From assembly GCA_949825025.1 (NCBI GenBank), contig OX463781.1, forward strand, positions 33,927,221 through 33,991,220: DNA of 64,000 bases, in the 5' to 3' direction. Below the pieces are notes generated by a model. That model saw only the letters and a list, made by a program, of their open reading frames with translations. It did no database searches and had not been told where the DNA came from. Of this stretch, positions 40,001 through 50,554 are shown in pieces; positions within the stretch are counted from its first letter, which is position 1; the number at the start of each line of letters is the position of its first letter. The position numbers and the translations under genes are program-made. Source of the stretch: Siphlonurus alternatus (taxonomy: Eukaryota > Arthropoda > Insecta > Ephemeroptera > Siphlonuridae).

Positions 40001-42430
40001 CACCCACCTTTAAAATGGGTGCAAGTACGGATCGAAAAAATGAAAATAAAAACTCTGAGGTGGGAGGGGAACTGGATTTTTTTGAGAGGTTGTTCAATTA
40101 CAATAAGAGTGAAGTTGAGAAAATTTGTTACAAATATAGCTGCCATTAGCCTTATCTGTCACAGTAAGTGTATTTGATGCACCACGTTTATATTATTGAT
40201 TGATATATATCATTGCTTGGTAAATTTATATATATGCAATTTTTGTGGAAAGCATGACCTGAAATTATCCAAATCATAGAGCTTGCATTCATTTTAGGTT
40301 AACGTTAATTAATCCACGTTTTGTGCTCACCTTGGTCAGTTCCAGGTTGACCTCAACCTTGACGGTGGTCAGGTTCTCCACCTCGCACGACGCCAGCAGC
40401 GCCTGACCAGACACAGCGCCACTAGCGGCCAGGCCCAGAATCACGGAGAGGGGACCGCTCCTGCAGCAGACGCAGCACAGAGACTTGGTGCCACTGGTGC
40501 CCACAGGAATCTGCATGTAGAAAACTGGTTTTTATTTAAGCTTTGGTCCATTAATATACAAATTATGTATATATATATATATACTATATATATATATATA
40601 TATATATTCAAATTCAAATTCAAATTTTTATTTCGATCATAGGCTGTACAGCATGAATCACGTCAATTATTACATTAAATATGTAACATACTTAATTCTA
40701 TATATATATATATATATATATATTAAGTATGTTACATACTTAATATATATATTAAGTAGTTATATATATATATATAACTACCATGCACCTTAGGAGAAAG
40801 CTAATAAGGAATTTGAGCATTAATTTTACCATGCGAAAAAGTTCTCCATGAAGTATAATTATTTAAATAAGGTGATTTTTAAGTCATGCAAGAGTCCAGC
40901 ACGACACTGCCTTTGATGCAAAATTTATTATTGACCATCTTAAATTTTGGTGATATATAAATAAGGATCATCATGTAATATTTATGATATGCGAAATTCG
41001 CGAAACACGCTGCCAATAATGTAGAATTCGTAGCAAAGTTTGCTGGAAACATAATATCGCTAAAAATTAACCATGTGACGTCACTCACGGCAAGCTCAGG
41101 TCGCAAGTTGAGGTCAAGCGGCGAGAGGACGGAGAAGGTCGCCCTGGCCTCGTGGTTGAACTTCCAGCTCCGCTCCATCACGCAGCGCAGTGAGAAGCGC
41201 ACGTGACCGTGACGGCCCTCAAAGGACGAGGGAGTGCGCGAGGGCAGACGAAAACTGAAGGGGAACTTATGTTCACCGGTGGGCAGGGAGGCCTCCTGGC
41301 CCTCCGAGTTCACTGTGGACAGGCATACCTTGCGGGACAGTGGCACTCGGTGAGCTTTCTGTATTATTTTCCATAGAAGGACTCAATGTATGTAAAGGGT
41401 TTCATTTATAGCCATGCAGTTGAATAGAGCCAACTCGTTGTCAAAAATCAATTGAATTGTCTATAGAACATTCTTTATATATTCTATATTAATATTGCAT
41501 GATTCCTTCCAAGGAAAAAATAGCAAGGTAAAATCACTCCATCAGCTTGGCACTGCTCTGTTGAGTTTTGAAGCACAATTGTGTAGCAAATGGTACTTTT
41601 TGACACTCTTTGACATGAGCGATAGACAGCCACTGCAGAAACTGACCTCCGACGAAGAGCACGGCGGTGACGTCGAAGTACGTCTCGTCGTTCTTGTACA
41701 CCACGGTGTGGGAGCGGCCGTTGCTGCGTCTGTGCTCCGTCCACCGAACCTCGGCCCGGCCCAGCAGCTGCAGTGAAATGCCTGCACACAGACTGCAATG
41801 TATGTACACCTCGGGGCAGTACGAATTTTTCTGTTTATGGGCGTTGACATTGCATAATATATATTATGGACTCATTACGATACTTCAACTTGCTTGGGAT
41901 GATGGAACTGCATGCTCGTTTTACTTTAATCTCCAGAGTAACAAATCATTTTTGTGTGTTTTTATCAGCTCCAGGAAATTGAGCTGGAAATTGATCGTGT
42001 TGTCCGAAGCAGGGAATATAAATTATTTAAGTATTCTCTGTCTCAGATTATTTTAAATTCTGATTTTTCATCATCCTTCAGAATAATATCTTTTATTAAT
42101 ATAGATAGTAAAAATTTCCGTGATATCCTGATTGGATTTGAATTTTAAATTTTGTAGACTGTGGACTCATAATAATAATTTTTATTGGGTTAAAGATTAT
42201 GTAATCCAGACGGACACCTCTCGATGATATATTACTGAAACTATTGCATGAGGCACTATTAACGGCGTGGATTCCCTTTCACATATACTGCTTCATAATT
42301 ATGCTTGTTACGTACCCTTCAGCTTCTTGGGCGAGTCCACCAGTACAATTACTTTTCCCGTTACGTCCTGTCCACTGTAAAACACGTACTGATTGTTGTC
42401 AAACATGATCTGGAATTGTTTTAAAACCAT
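32856..42430 (-). CDS. Arrestin-domain protein C (alpha-arrestin, two PPxY motifs), 7 exons
   Basis: Seven exons join to 379 residues: 42430-42316, 41781-41647, 41312-41089, 40510-40331, 39856-39674, 33764-33575, 32968-32856. Phases match B. It starts MVLKQFQIMFDNNQYVFYSG; Arrestin_N spans about 5-158 (VVYKNDETYFDVTAVLFVGG, PSSFEGRHGHVRF, WKFNHEARATFSVLSPLDLN), Arrestin_C about 165-315 (LCCVCCRSGPLSVILGLA, LPPSSMHFCSIIDL, LPVTVGTIPF). PPxY motifs are PPDY (336-339) and PPSY (344-347). The last exon differs from that of B at one base in 113 (G to E, third residue from the end), whereas exons 1-2 are much more diverged. Intron 5 is 5.9 kb and holds a large foldback transposon. The fold is very similar to insect arrestin-domain proteins; predicted role is NEDD4-ligase adaptor at membranes. 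Confidence 0.93.
34008..34065. repeat. (TA)n microsatellite
   Basis: About 58 bp of TA repeats, continuing as interrupted TATATTA words to 34105, in intron 5 of arrestin C. Confidence 0.9.
34284..35128. mobile_element. Putative element with CACTGCAAAAA ends
   Basis: CACTGCAAAAA begins at 34284 and its complement TTTTTTGCAGTG ends at 35128, immediately against the long-TIR element that starts at 35129. The 845-bp interior holds the GGGTC/GACCC cluster. I could not confirm a target duplication because the right flank is another element. Confidence 0.5.
34590..34915. repeat. Cluster of GGGTC/GACCC half-sites
   Basis: About a dozen copies of GGGTC or its complement in 320 bp, several as inverted pairs (AAGGGTCGACCCTT, GGGTCAAAAGACCC) and in AAGGGTC/GACCCTT context. 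The region is otherwise AT-rich, so the density is not expected by chance. GGGTCA is a nuclear-receptor-like half-site, but the cluster sits inside a likely transposon. Confidence 0.6.
36664..38000 (+). pseudogene. Decayed transposon-borne ORF with Cys-rich C-terminus
   Basis: This is a broken coding remnant on the plus strand, interrupted by the element at 36953-37560. The N-terminal piece (36664-36831) reads MLKRKHD...NWELCIICQGQ and ELRCPTKSNRSDAEKTYSNL, then a stop. After the insertion, a piece near 37630-37740 reads LLKNLPPTQDALMQH; a shifted frame reads GHVWGQCLETQPVLPDLNSW; then, after stops, 37890-38000 reads KCGFKKGCNTKKC, CSKLCACEGCKNVE and a stop. From memory, reading frames with this order (CxxC near the start, LPPT..A...H, WG, then a CxC-type cluster) are common in invertebrate genomes and not well named. 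The cysteine cluster may bind zinc or DNA. At least two frameshifts and several stops show it is dead. Confidence 0.7.
36953..37560. mobile_element. hAT-like element built of GGATGC repeats, perfect 8-bp TSD
   Basis: The ends CAGGGATCGGATGC and GCATCCGGTCCCTG are inverted, and CTTTCTGC is duplicated exactly on both sides (36945-36952 and 37561-37568), the 8-bp target of hAT transposons. Both halves consist of tandem units of about 45 bp with TGCATCCGGATGCGCATCC cores; a unique middle lies at about 37142-37285. The long minus-strand frames here (Ile/Phe/Cys-rich, DAHPDA repeats) are by-products of the tandem units. Confidence 0.9.
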
Positions 42431-43523
42431 TGTCAAACAATCTACTGCTCCTACTATTTAAGTCTGTCAATCACACTGCGAAAAATCAAGAAAATTAGTT
42501 TCTTTCGACGATAACTTATCATGTGTATAATAGATAATATCCTAGCTGCAATCAATGTAACAAATACTATAATCTCTTCTCATCATGAGTTTCCAGCAGA
42601 TAATACATTTTTCTAAGGTGTATTCATCCGTCGGATTATTAATTATCTTATAATTTTATAGATTTTAATAGCATGCAGTCATCTGAAAAAAATAGACATC
42701 TGGGTCCATCACTCTATAAAACTCTTATAAAATAATATTTTTGAAAAATATAAATTCATGCTCCTGTCCCATGTCATATGTTGTAGTTTTCTATATATCC
42801 AGTAAAATCTTGAATTGAAATTTAAAATAAATTCTAGTTAAAAATCTAATGACAATTCCGAAATTTATTAGATTTAAAAAATAACACGCCGAATGGCGCT
42901 GCAAATGTGCGGCTACTCCCATTTTATTTAAAATAGTTAACCTTTCCAATTACTAACTACATCGACTTTACAATTCTGACTGCCGTGATCGAAAGAGAAG
43001 CGTACGTACACTGCCCGACACGAGAAAGGAATGACACTTATATGTAATTGAAACTTTGATAAGGGTGTAATTAAATATAGGAAAAAAATGTTGCAATTGA
43101 ATTGTTCAATATTTAATGTTTGTAATTGGATATTATACACGGTACAATTAAGTTATGTTATATTCAGTGTATAAAAAAACTAAGTATATACAGTAATATA
43201 TAGTTGTGTTAAAAATATAGGTGTTATTTTGTAAAATTTAACGTTAAAAAATAAAACATTAAAATCTAGATACATAAGTAATCTACAGATATTCAGAAAT
43301 TTAATTGATTTTTTTTTTTTTTTTTCAGAATTAATGTTAATAATGAATTGGAACATTTTGAATGACTCTCAATCCAGTTAAAACTACATGCTAAAAGTCA
43401 AATGAGCGATGAAGTATATATAGGGAATTCAAGTTACACTGTCTCTTGCGATTCAGCCACATGACAAGATATTAAAAATGTGAAATGTATCAAGTTATGA
43501 CACGAAGGGCACTGAAATCACGG
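42431..43523. other. Spacer between the transporter and arrestin C
   Basis: AT-rich, no exon recognised. It must hold the promoter of arrestin C and the 3' UTR of the transporter. A T-run lies at 43311-43325. Confidence 0.5.
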
Positions 43524-44282
43524 CTACAGTTCTTTCCTTTCTTGATACCCGGAGTCAGGCAAGAGGTCTTCTTGGCTCACGACTATGAGTTTTTGATCCA
43601 TCGACTCCGACAGCGAGAGGCCCTCTTGGGTCACGGCTACGAGTTCTTGGTCCTTTGATTCCGGCAGCGGACGGTCCTCTGAGGTCACGGATTCGCTAGG
43701 GGTCTGACCGGCATCCGCGAGCGCCTCCGCCTCTGCTACCGAGTCCGGCAGCGAGCGGCCTAGCGTCTCGGGGAAGAGTAGCACCAGCATGCCGGACACC
43801 AGCGCCACCGCACCGAACAGCAGCATCGGTAGCAGTGGTGTGAAGTAGCCCTGCACATAGGGATAGCGATATACTAATGTTTTTAAAATGTGGCTGTTTG
43901 CAGCCTTAATTGTAAATATACATGTGGAATTTTGCTATTTATAAAATAATATTTATACCAAAGTATTCTACTCGCAATGGTTTTAACAAACCATTACAAA
44001 CATTACGAGTATAATTAAGATTTTGGTATAATATATTATTAATATATATATACAGTATATATAATATATAGATGCTATATATAGTGTATATAGGTATAAT
44101 AATAGATGCTTGTATTAAAAACTGAATGCCAACAATGCGTGGAGATTAATACACTTGCAAATATCAGACATATATTAAATGATAGTTTACTATAAAGACT
44201 TATCAATTGCCTAGAAATTATATAAGAGTTGAATAAAAATTAAAATTGTGTTTTCATGCACTCATTACACTCAACTTTATAC

Positions 44283-44313
<31 letters not shown>

Positions 44314-46364
44314 TTTATTAAACCCTATTGGGTACTTGGGTACTTCTATTTACTAATTTACCATGACCGAGCATGGTGGTGCAGTGGTAGCGCGTCTGAC
44401 TGGTAATCAGAAGGTCGTGTGTTCGAATCCTACTGGGAGCCATAGGTGAAAAGATCGAGAGGTCTGAACCTTCGCTGTCTGGTTAGAGACGAGCCACTGC
44501 CACATGCATTCGGGAGGTGTTTAGAACGTGTTCTGACACCGACCATCCTGACTTGGGGTTTTCCATGGTTCCCCCTCGACTACAATGGCTAATGCCGGGA
44601 TGGATAAAATAAGTCGGCCATGGACGCAGTGCAAACTACAGAACCTGTCGATAAGACTCTGTCTTGACGGGACAAGAATACGGAGATGCACACAAGCAAA
44701 AAAAAAAAAAAAAAAAAAATTACATACTACTTGAAACCCCGAACCTTCCGAAACCCTAACTTGAGCGTTTCGCGGGCTCTTCTGGAACGGGGGCGGCCAC
44801 GGCCTTGCAAATCCATCCCGGCATTTGCCTGCGGCTGAGGGAAACGTGGAAACCTCAGCCAGGATGGACGCTACAGCTTTTGTCAATGAACCGGAAGTGC
44901 AATGGTCCAAAGCCAGGGAAACCACTTACTGTTAGTGGAAAAGCGCAACGTTTTACCCCTGGGTGGGAAACGTGGTTTTTGTTGAAAATGGTCACCCATC
45001 CAACTACTAACCACGCGCGGCGTTGCTTGACTTGAGTGATCTGACGAGACCCGGTCAAGCGCACTGCGCCACACCTCCCACTTTATACTATATTGAGTGA
45101 ATAATTAGTAAAGAATTTTATTTCGAAATTTGAAGCTTTTAGTGTATTAATATAAGGAACAAATTAGTGCCTTAATTGAACATGTTTATTTCACTGCCAC
45201 GCCTGACATGGCTCACCAGCAGTGGGGTCTGAGGCGCCAACATGGAGCCAATGCGGCCCACCATGGAGCACGTGTTGAGCAGCGAGGTACGCAGACGTGT
45301 GGGGAACAGCTCGGCCGTGAACACGTACAGCGTGTCGAACGACGCTGCGATGGCGAACTTACCCACCAGGTACAGAGGCAGCTGTGCCCACTCGGCATCT
45401 GAAAACGTAAAGGAGTATGCTCATTGGACGAGCCTGCAAGATGAGCCAATCATGATTTGACTTTGGGCGTTGGGATAGCCGCAATTTCAATGGAACAACT
45501 ATACGATGTATGCATGCATAGGAAATGTGGTAATACTATTATTATGAGAATCGGATAAGAGTAAATCCTGCATGGAGACTTAAGCAACTGAACATTGATA
45601 TTGAATTTGCACCGAAGTTCAGGATGAAGGAAAGAGACAAAGGAAGCAAAATACTTCCTTTTTTCTCTTTGTACTAGTCCTCTGGACAGCACGAAGGTTA
45701 TAATATACCCCTGCTCTGTATATGGGCTGTCACGCAGTCCATGTGAAAGTGTGGTTAAATAGCCCCCCACTGGTCCTATAACTCCCTACCTGCCGGAATG
45801 AAGGGGTTCGCGAGGCAAGCCACGCCGCTGACGAGGAGCGCCGTGCAGAGCGTGCGGCGGCGGCCCAGACGTGTCATTCCGAGCCACGCGAAGATGTAAG
45901 CCGGCGCCTCTACTAAGCTCACCAACACGAAGTTGAGGTACATGTTGTCCGAGCCAGCCAGCGACACCGAATTGAGGGACAATCCGTAGTAAACCAGCGT
46001 GTTGGTCACCCTGAAACACGTGCAATCACCTGAGTCAAATTCATAAAAATATAAAACTTTTGCATTGGAATCCTTTATATGTAGAAAAATAGTGCATATT
46101 ATAATCAATGTGCATAGGGCTCACGATTCAAAGTATGTCCGATCGGCACAAGAGCCTGTCATTTTAAAATATAACATAATATATAAATGTCATGTAAACG
46201 CCTACATGATGCATGTCTTGTGGTGATTCATCAATAAAATAACGGCGTATCTATATTATAGGACATTAGGCTTCTTAGATATATAAGATAAAAATAAATC
46301 TTACCTATTTTATAATATTATGAATATATAATTATCCGTTAATGCAATCAAAGATAAAGACACT

Positions 46365-46405
<41 letters not shown>

Positions 46406-46572
46406 AAGAGCGGGGCAGGGGGGGGGGGGCTTTGGGTCCCGGGGGCCCACAATTCCTAGTTATAAGCCACTGCCAGTATTGTGTGTCTATACGATAATAT
46501 ATATTATATATAATTACAATTATTATATATACGTATGTGTATATATATATATATATAATTATTATATATACG

Positions 46573-46618
<46 letters not shown>

Positions 46619-47636
46619 ATATATAGTATATAGTACGCGTAAATAAATAATTATATATTTTAAGTACTATAAAGGCTTAAGAATTTTTTTTAATATTTTC
46701 CTTGGCTTAAAAACATAAACTGAAAAGTGGGCAGCAAAATTAACATGAACAAAACATTTAAAAAAAATTGGGTTCGTCTTTAGACTGCACCGGTTTCTTT
46801 GCGTCGTATTTTGCACTCACCAGCAGAACGAGCATTTGGCGAGCCTAAGCAGCAGTTTGCGCGACTTGACAACCTCCTTGAGTGCCGTCCACACCGGCTC
46901 CTCTTCGCTCTCTTCCAAGCCCTGATGTACGAGACACACAAAAAGGTTAGCACCGCGTCAGAAAGTCGAAGCCATTTAAAAAAGTCAACGCAATGTGCAC
47001 CGCCAGAAGGATAACACCACTAAAAGTTTTGGATTTATGCAATTTAAAGTCTTTCCCCCTATCAAGTTAACATTGAATTGAGCTTTAATTTTGAATCTTA
47101 AGTAAACAGTATATATTTATGCATTTCTTCTTTTCTCCAATTTTTTTCCATTACCATTGCCCAAAGGAGGCTGCCCCCTTCTTCCTTCCCACTTTAATTA
47201 CACCACTGGTCTATGGTCATTCCTGCATGCTGGGTTGCCGGGGTACTACCTAACACAAGGCCACATGCAGCCGTTCTTTTTTACTATCCTATAGTAACCT
47301 CATCATAGTCATCATCCATTCAGTCACCTACGGGCTAAGTGTATGGGCTCCAGCCTTTCCTTTCCGATTAATAGGTTTCCGGTTAATAGGATCTACTCTT
47401 GAGTAGACAGGTTACACAGAGAAAGTAATTTTAAAAAAATACTGTCGTTTATTTTTTTTTACAGACGTCTTAATTGATTTAATGTGGTGCCCTTCAATGA
47501 ATTGCTGCAACCTGCTCTACAAACTAATAATAGTAGATATTTGTAACGCAGACTAAAATGTGAAAGACCAATCTGTGATTTTTTTTAATACCAAGTTATA
47601 TACATCAGTATAGCAAGTGGCAGGTTGCTCCAAATC

Positions 47637-47673
<37 letters not shown>

Positions 47674-50489
47674 CTTTTCCATGGATATATCGATCGTGGT
47701 CGCTACAATATGCAAAGGCCTCACACAATCCAGTATAATTATTATAGCCATATAATAAAGAATATAGCTCAAAATATAAACATTATCCGAATTTTATGAA
47801 GCGCTTTCAGCTCAAGACATGCAATGTTAATTCCTTTGCAGCACCCTTTTTTGATTTTAAATTTTATTGTTTGAGTGAGAATAGAATAAAATGCTTTCAT
47901 TTTTTTTTCTTAATGTATAATATACTTGCATAAGATTTGGGCATTTCTGCTGGTCTCTATCTCTATGTCTCTATTATAGGAAAAATGATAATGCAAACAA
48001 CGCTCGTTGTTAAATGACTGCACGATTGCACGATACGAGGTCACCTCTTTCTTCTGGTTGTCTCGGTACAGGACTGCATGGTTACCTTAGCTAGATTTTA
48101 GTATCCCACGTTCCCTGGTGCTCACCGGCGCGACGCTCTGTCCGTCCTGCCAGTTGTCCAGGTCGGCCAAGAGCGGCTCGCTCAACTTCACGCGGTTCAC
48201 GGCAGCCGCTCGCTTGATGAGGCGCCGCGCATCTGTCAGCCGGCCCCGCGACATCAGCCAGCGAATAGACTCGGGGATCAGCCTGCAAGTCGGTCACAAT
48301 GAAACTTCTTAGGATTATATATTATGCATTGCATGAATGTGAGGATATCACTTACATAAATGGAAAATAAACTTGATTTATTCACTTATACATATAAATT
48401 GATTTACTTTCATGTCTTCATGAAATTAAAATCATGTAATATAAAGTGTCATGTCATAGTCACGTAAAATTATAGCACGCAAACTGAATTGAATATATTT
48501 TTGTATTGACTACAGGTCAGTGGACCAAAAAGTCATAGAGATCGCAAATATACATGACATACATATATAATATTTTTAATTTTTAATATATAATTATCAA
48601 GTATATTGTTTTGTAATTTATTTTTATTATATGTATTTTGCTGTTGTTACCGAGTCAAATGCACACTCACCAGATGTAAAACACGAAGAAAAGCGCCGGC
48701 GAGTAGAGTGCCAGCAGGATGAGGCGCCACCCCCGTAAAGCCCACGCCAGCACGCCCAGCAAGGCAACTCCAAGCGCATACGACCACACGATCACTGCCC
48801 CACCCAGCACACGCTTTTTGGGACCCACCAACTCCATGCCTGCAGCAAAATTAAGAACTAAGAACGTCAGATTGTAGAAAACCTGCACTACATGATTTTT
48901 TTTAAGGGCATTGGGTGTAGCACCGGTAGTTGGCAGCACTGACGTATCTTCACCATGTTAATTTTTTATCATTGCTCCTCGGTGTAATTTTTATGCTAGA
49001 GCTAAGCTGATTGCTGTAGTATCAAGATAATTAGTAGCCCAAGTGCACAATTTGGCTAAATAAAGCCTGATTTAAAGAAACGTATTTTTTAGTAATTTTT
49101 TAAATTTACATGCATTTTTCTAAAATATAAAAAAAATACTTTTCTTTAAATCAGGCTTTATTTAGCCAAATTGTGCACTTGGGCTACTAATTATCTTGAT
49201 ACTACAGCAATCAGCTTAGCTCTAGCATAAAAATTACTCCGAGGAGCAATGATCAAAAATTAACACGGTGAAGATACGTCAGTGTTGCCAACTACCGGTG
49301 CTACACCCAATGCCCTTAATGGTCAGCATCCATGATGACATCACCAATCCTTTGTCCTCCCATTTACTTACAAAAAAAGATTGGGCGCAGGTAAGATCCT
49401 ATACGGAGCAATTTTTCGATCGCTTATTGTTAACCCTCTAAATAAGTTATGTTTGCAAATTTAAAATTAGGTATTGGCACTAACCTTTTACGTTTGCTGC
49501 TATAAAAATTTTATTATTTGCCTCGGGTCAGTTTAATTAAAGAGCATCTAAAGAATTTCGCGGTAGTAGTGTTTTGACTTCGAGCCGAAAAAACGTGCGC
49601 AGAAGGGTTGCGCGCCGATGCGCGGTGGTTGTAGCAGGAGTCAAAATTAGCAAACGAACATGGCGACTATATAATTTTTCTGATGGATACTTACCATTGT
49701 AGAAAGCAAAAACTTATAATTAATACATATTATTCTCTCTTCTTATCTTTTCAGAGGGCTTAATTAAGAAGAAAAAAATTAAAACGTCATGATGCTTTTA
49801 CAATTAATCCAAAACAAGACATTTATTGGAGGAAGGAGTTACGAGTTCGGAGTTTAAGAAAGACTTAATTTGATCCGCTTATATATTTCGCTTATACCCT
49901 GCAGATTTTAAAATTTTGAAATATCATGCTGTATCATTCATTCACATGACATTACCGAGGATGAAGGCGATGCCGTAGGTTCCGCTTGTAAAGGTGGCCT
50001 CAAGGAACTCAAAGGTGAGGAACGTTTCGTAGTTAGGGGCGAAGGAGCGAGCAATTCCCAGCACGCTCGAGCCGAGCAGCGTCACCACAAGCGCTGTCTT
50101 ACGGCCGTGCCTAAAACCACAACATATAGCCAGTTAGCTGGACACCATGTCTGTATTTACGTAGCCTGGACATCACAGGATATACACCTGAAGCAGAGCA
50201 TCAGTCTTGAGGTTGTGCCTACGTCAAATACCACAGATATTATACAGTCATGTGCGGGCACATGTTGCTGTGTTTTTCGAGTCACTGCGAGTGGAAGGGC
50301 ATGAGCAAAGTTGTCATCATTAAGCAAAGATGTATTTTTATTTTATAAATACACAAATCTGTAGAAGGGTACGTAACGGAAATTAGTCCTGTGGTGATTA
50401 GCTCGATACCAAAGTCTTGCATGCGAACGAAATCAGTACCACATAAAAGAGGAAGAAAAGAGGAATATATAATAATAAGAGAGATAGAG

Positions 50490-50554
<65 letters not shown>

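Noticed and set aside
44369..44441. tRNA-Thr gene
   Set aside because: A and B boxes and an anticodon arm are present, but the acceptor stem does not pair and a SINE body with poly(A) follows, so it is the SINE head.
44855..45074. 5S rRNA gene on the minus strand
   Set aside because: Only parts of the internal promoter match, separated by unrelated bases, and no 5S 3' end or T-terminator follows; it is a SINE head.
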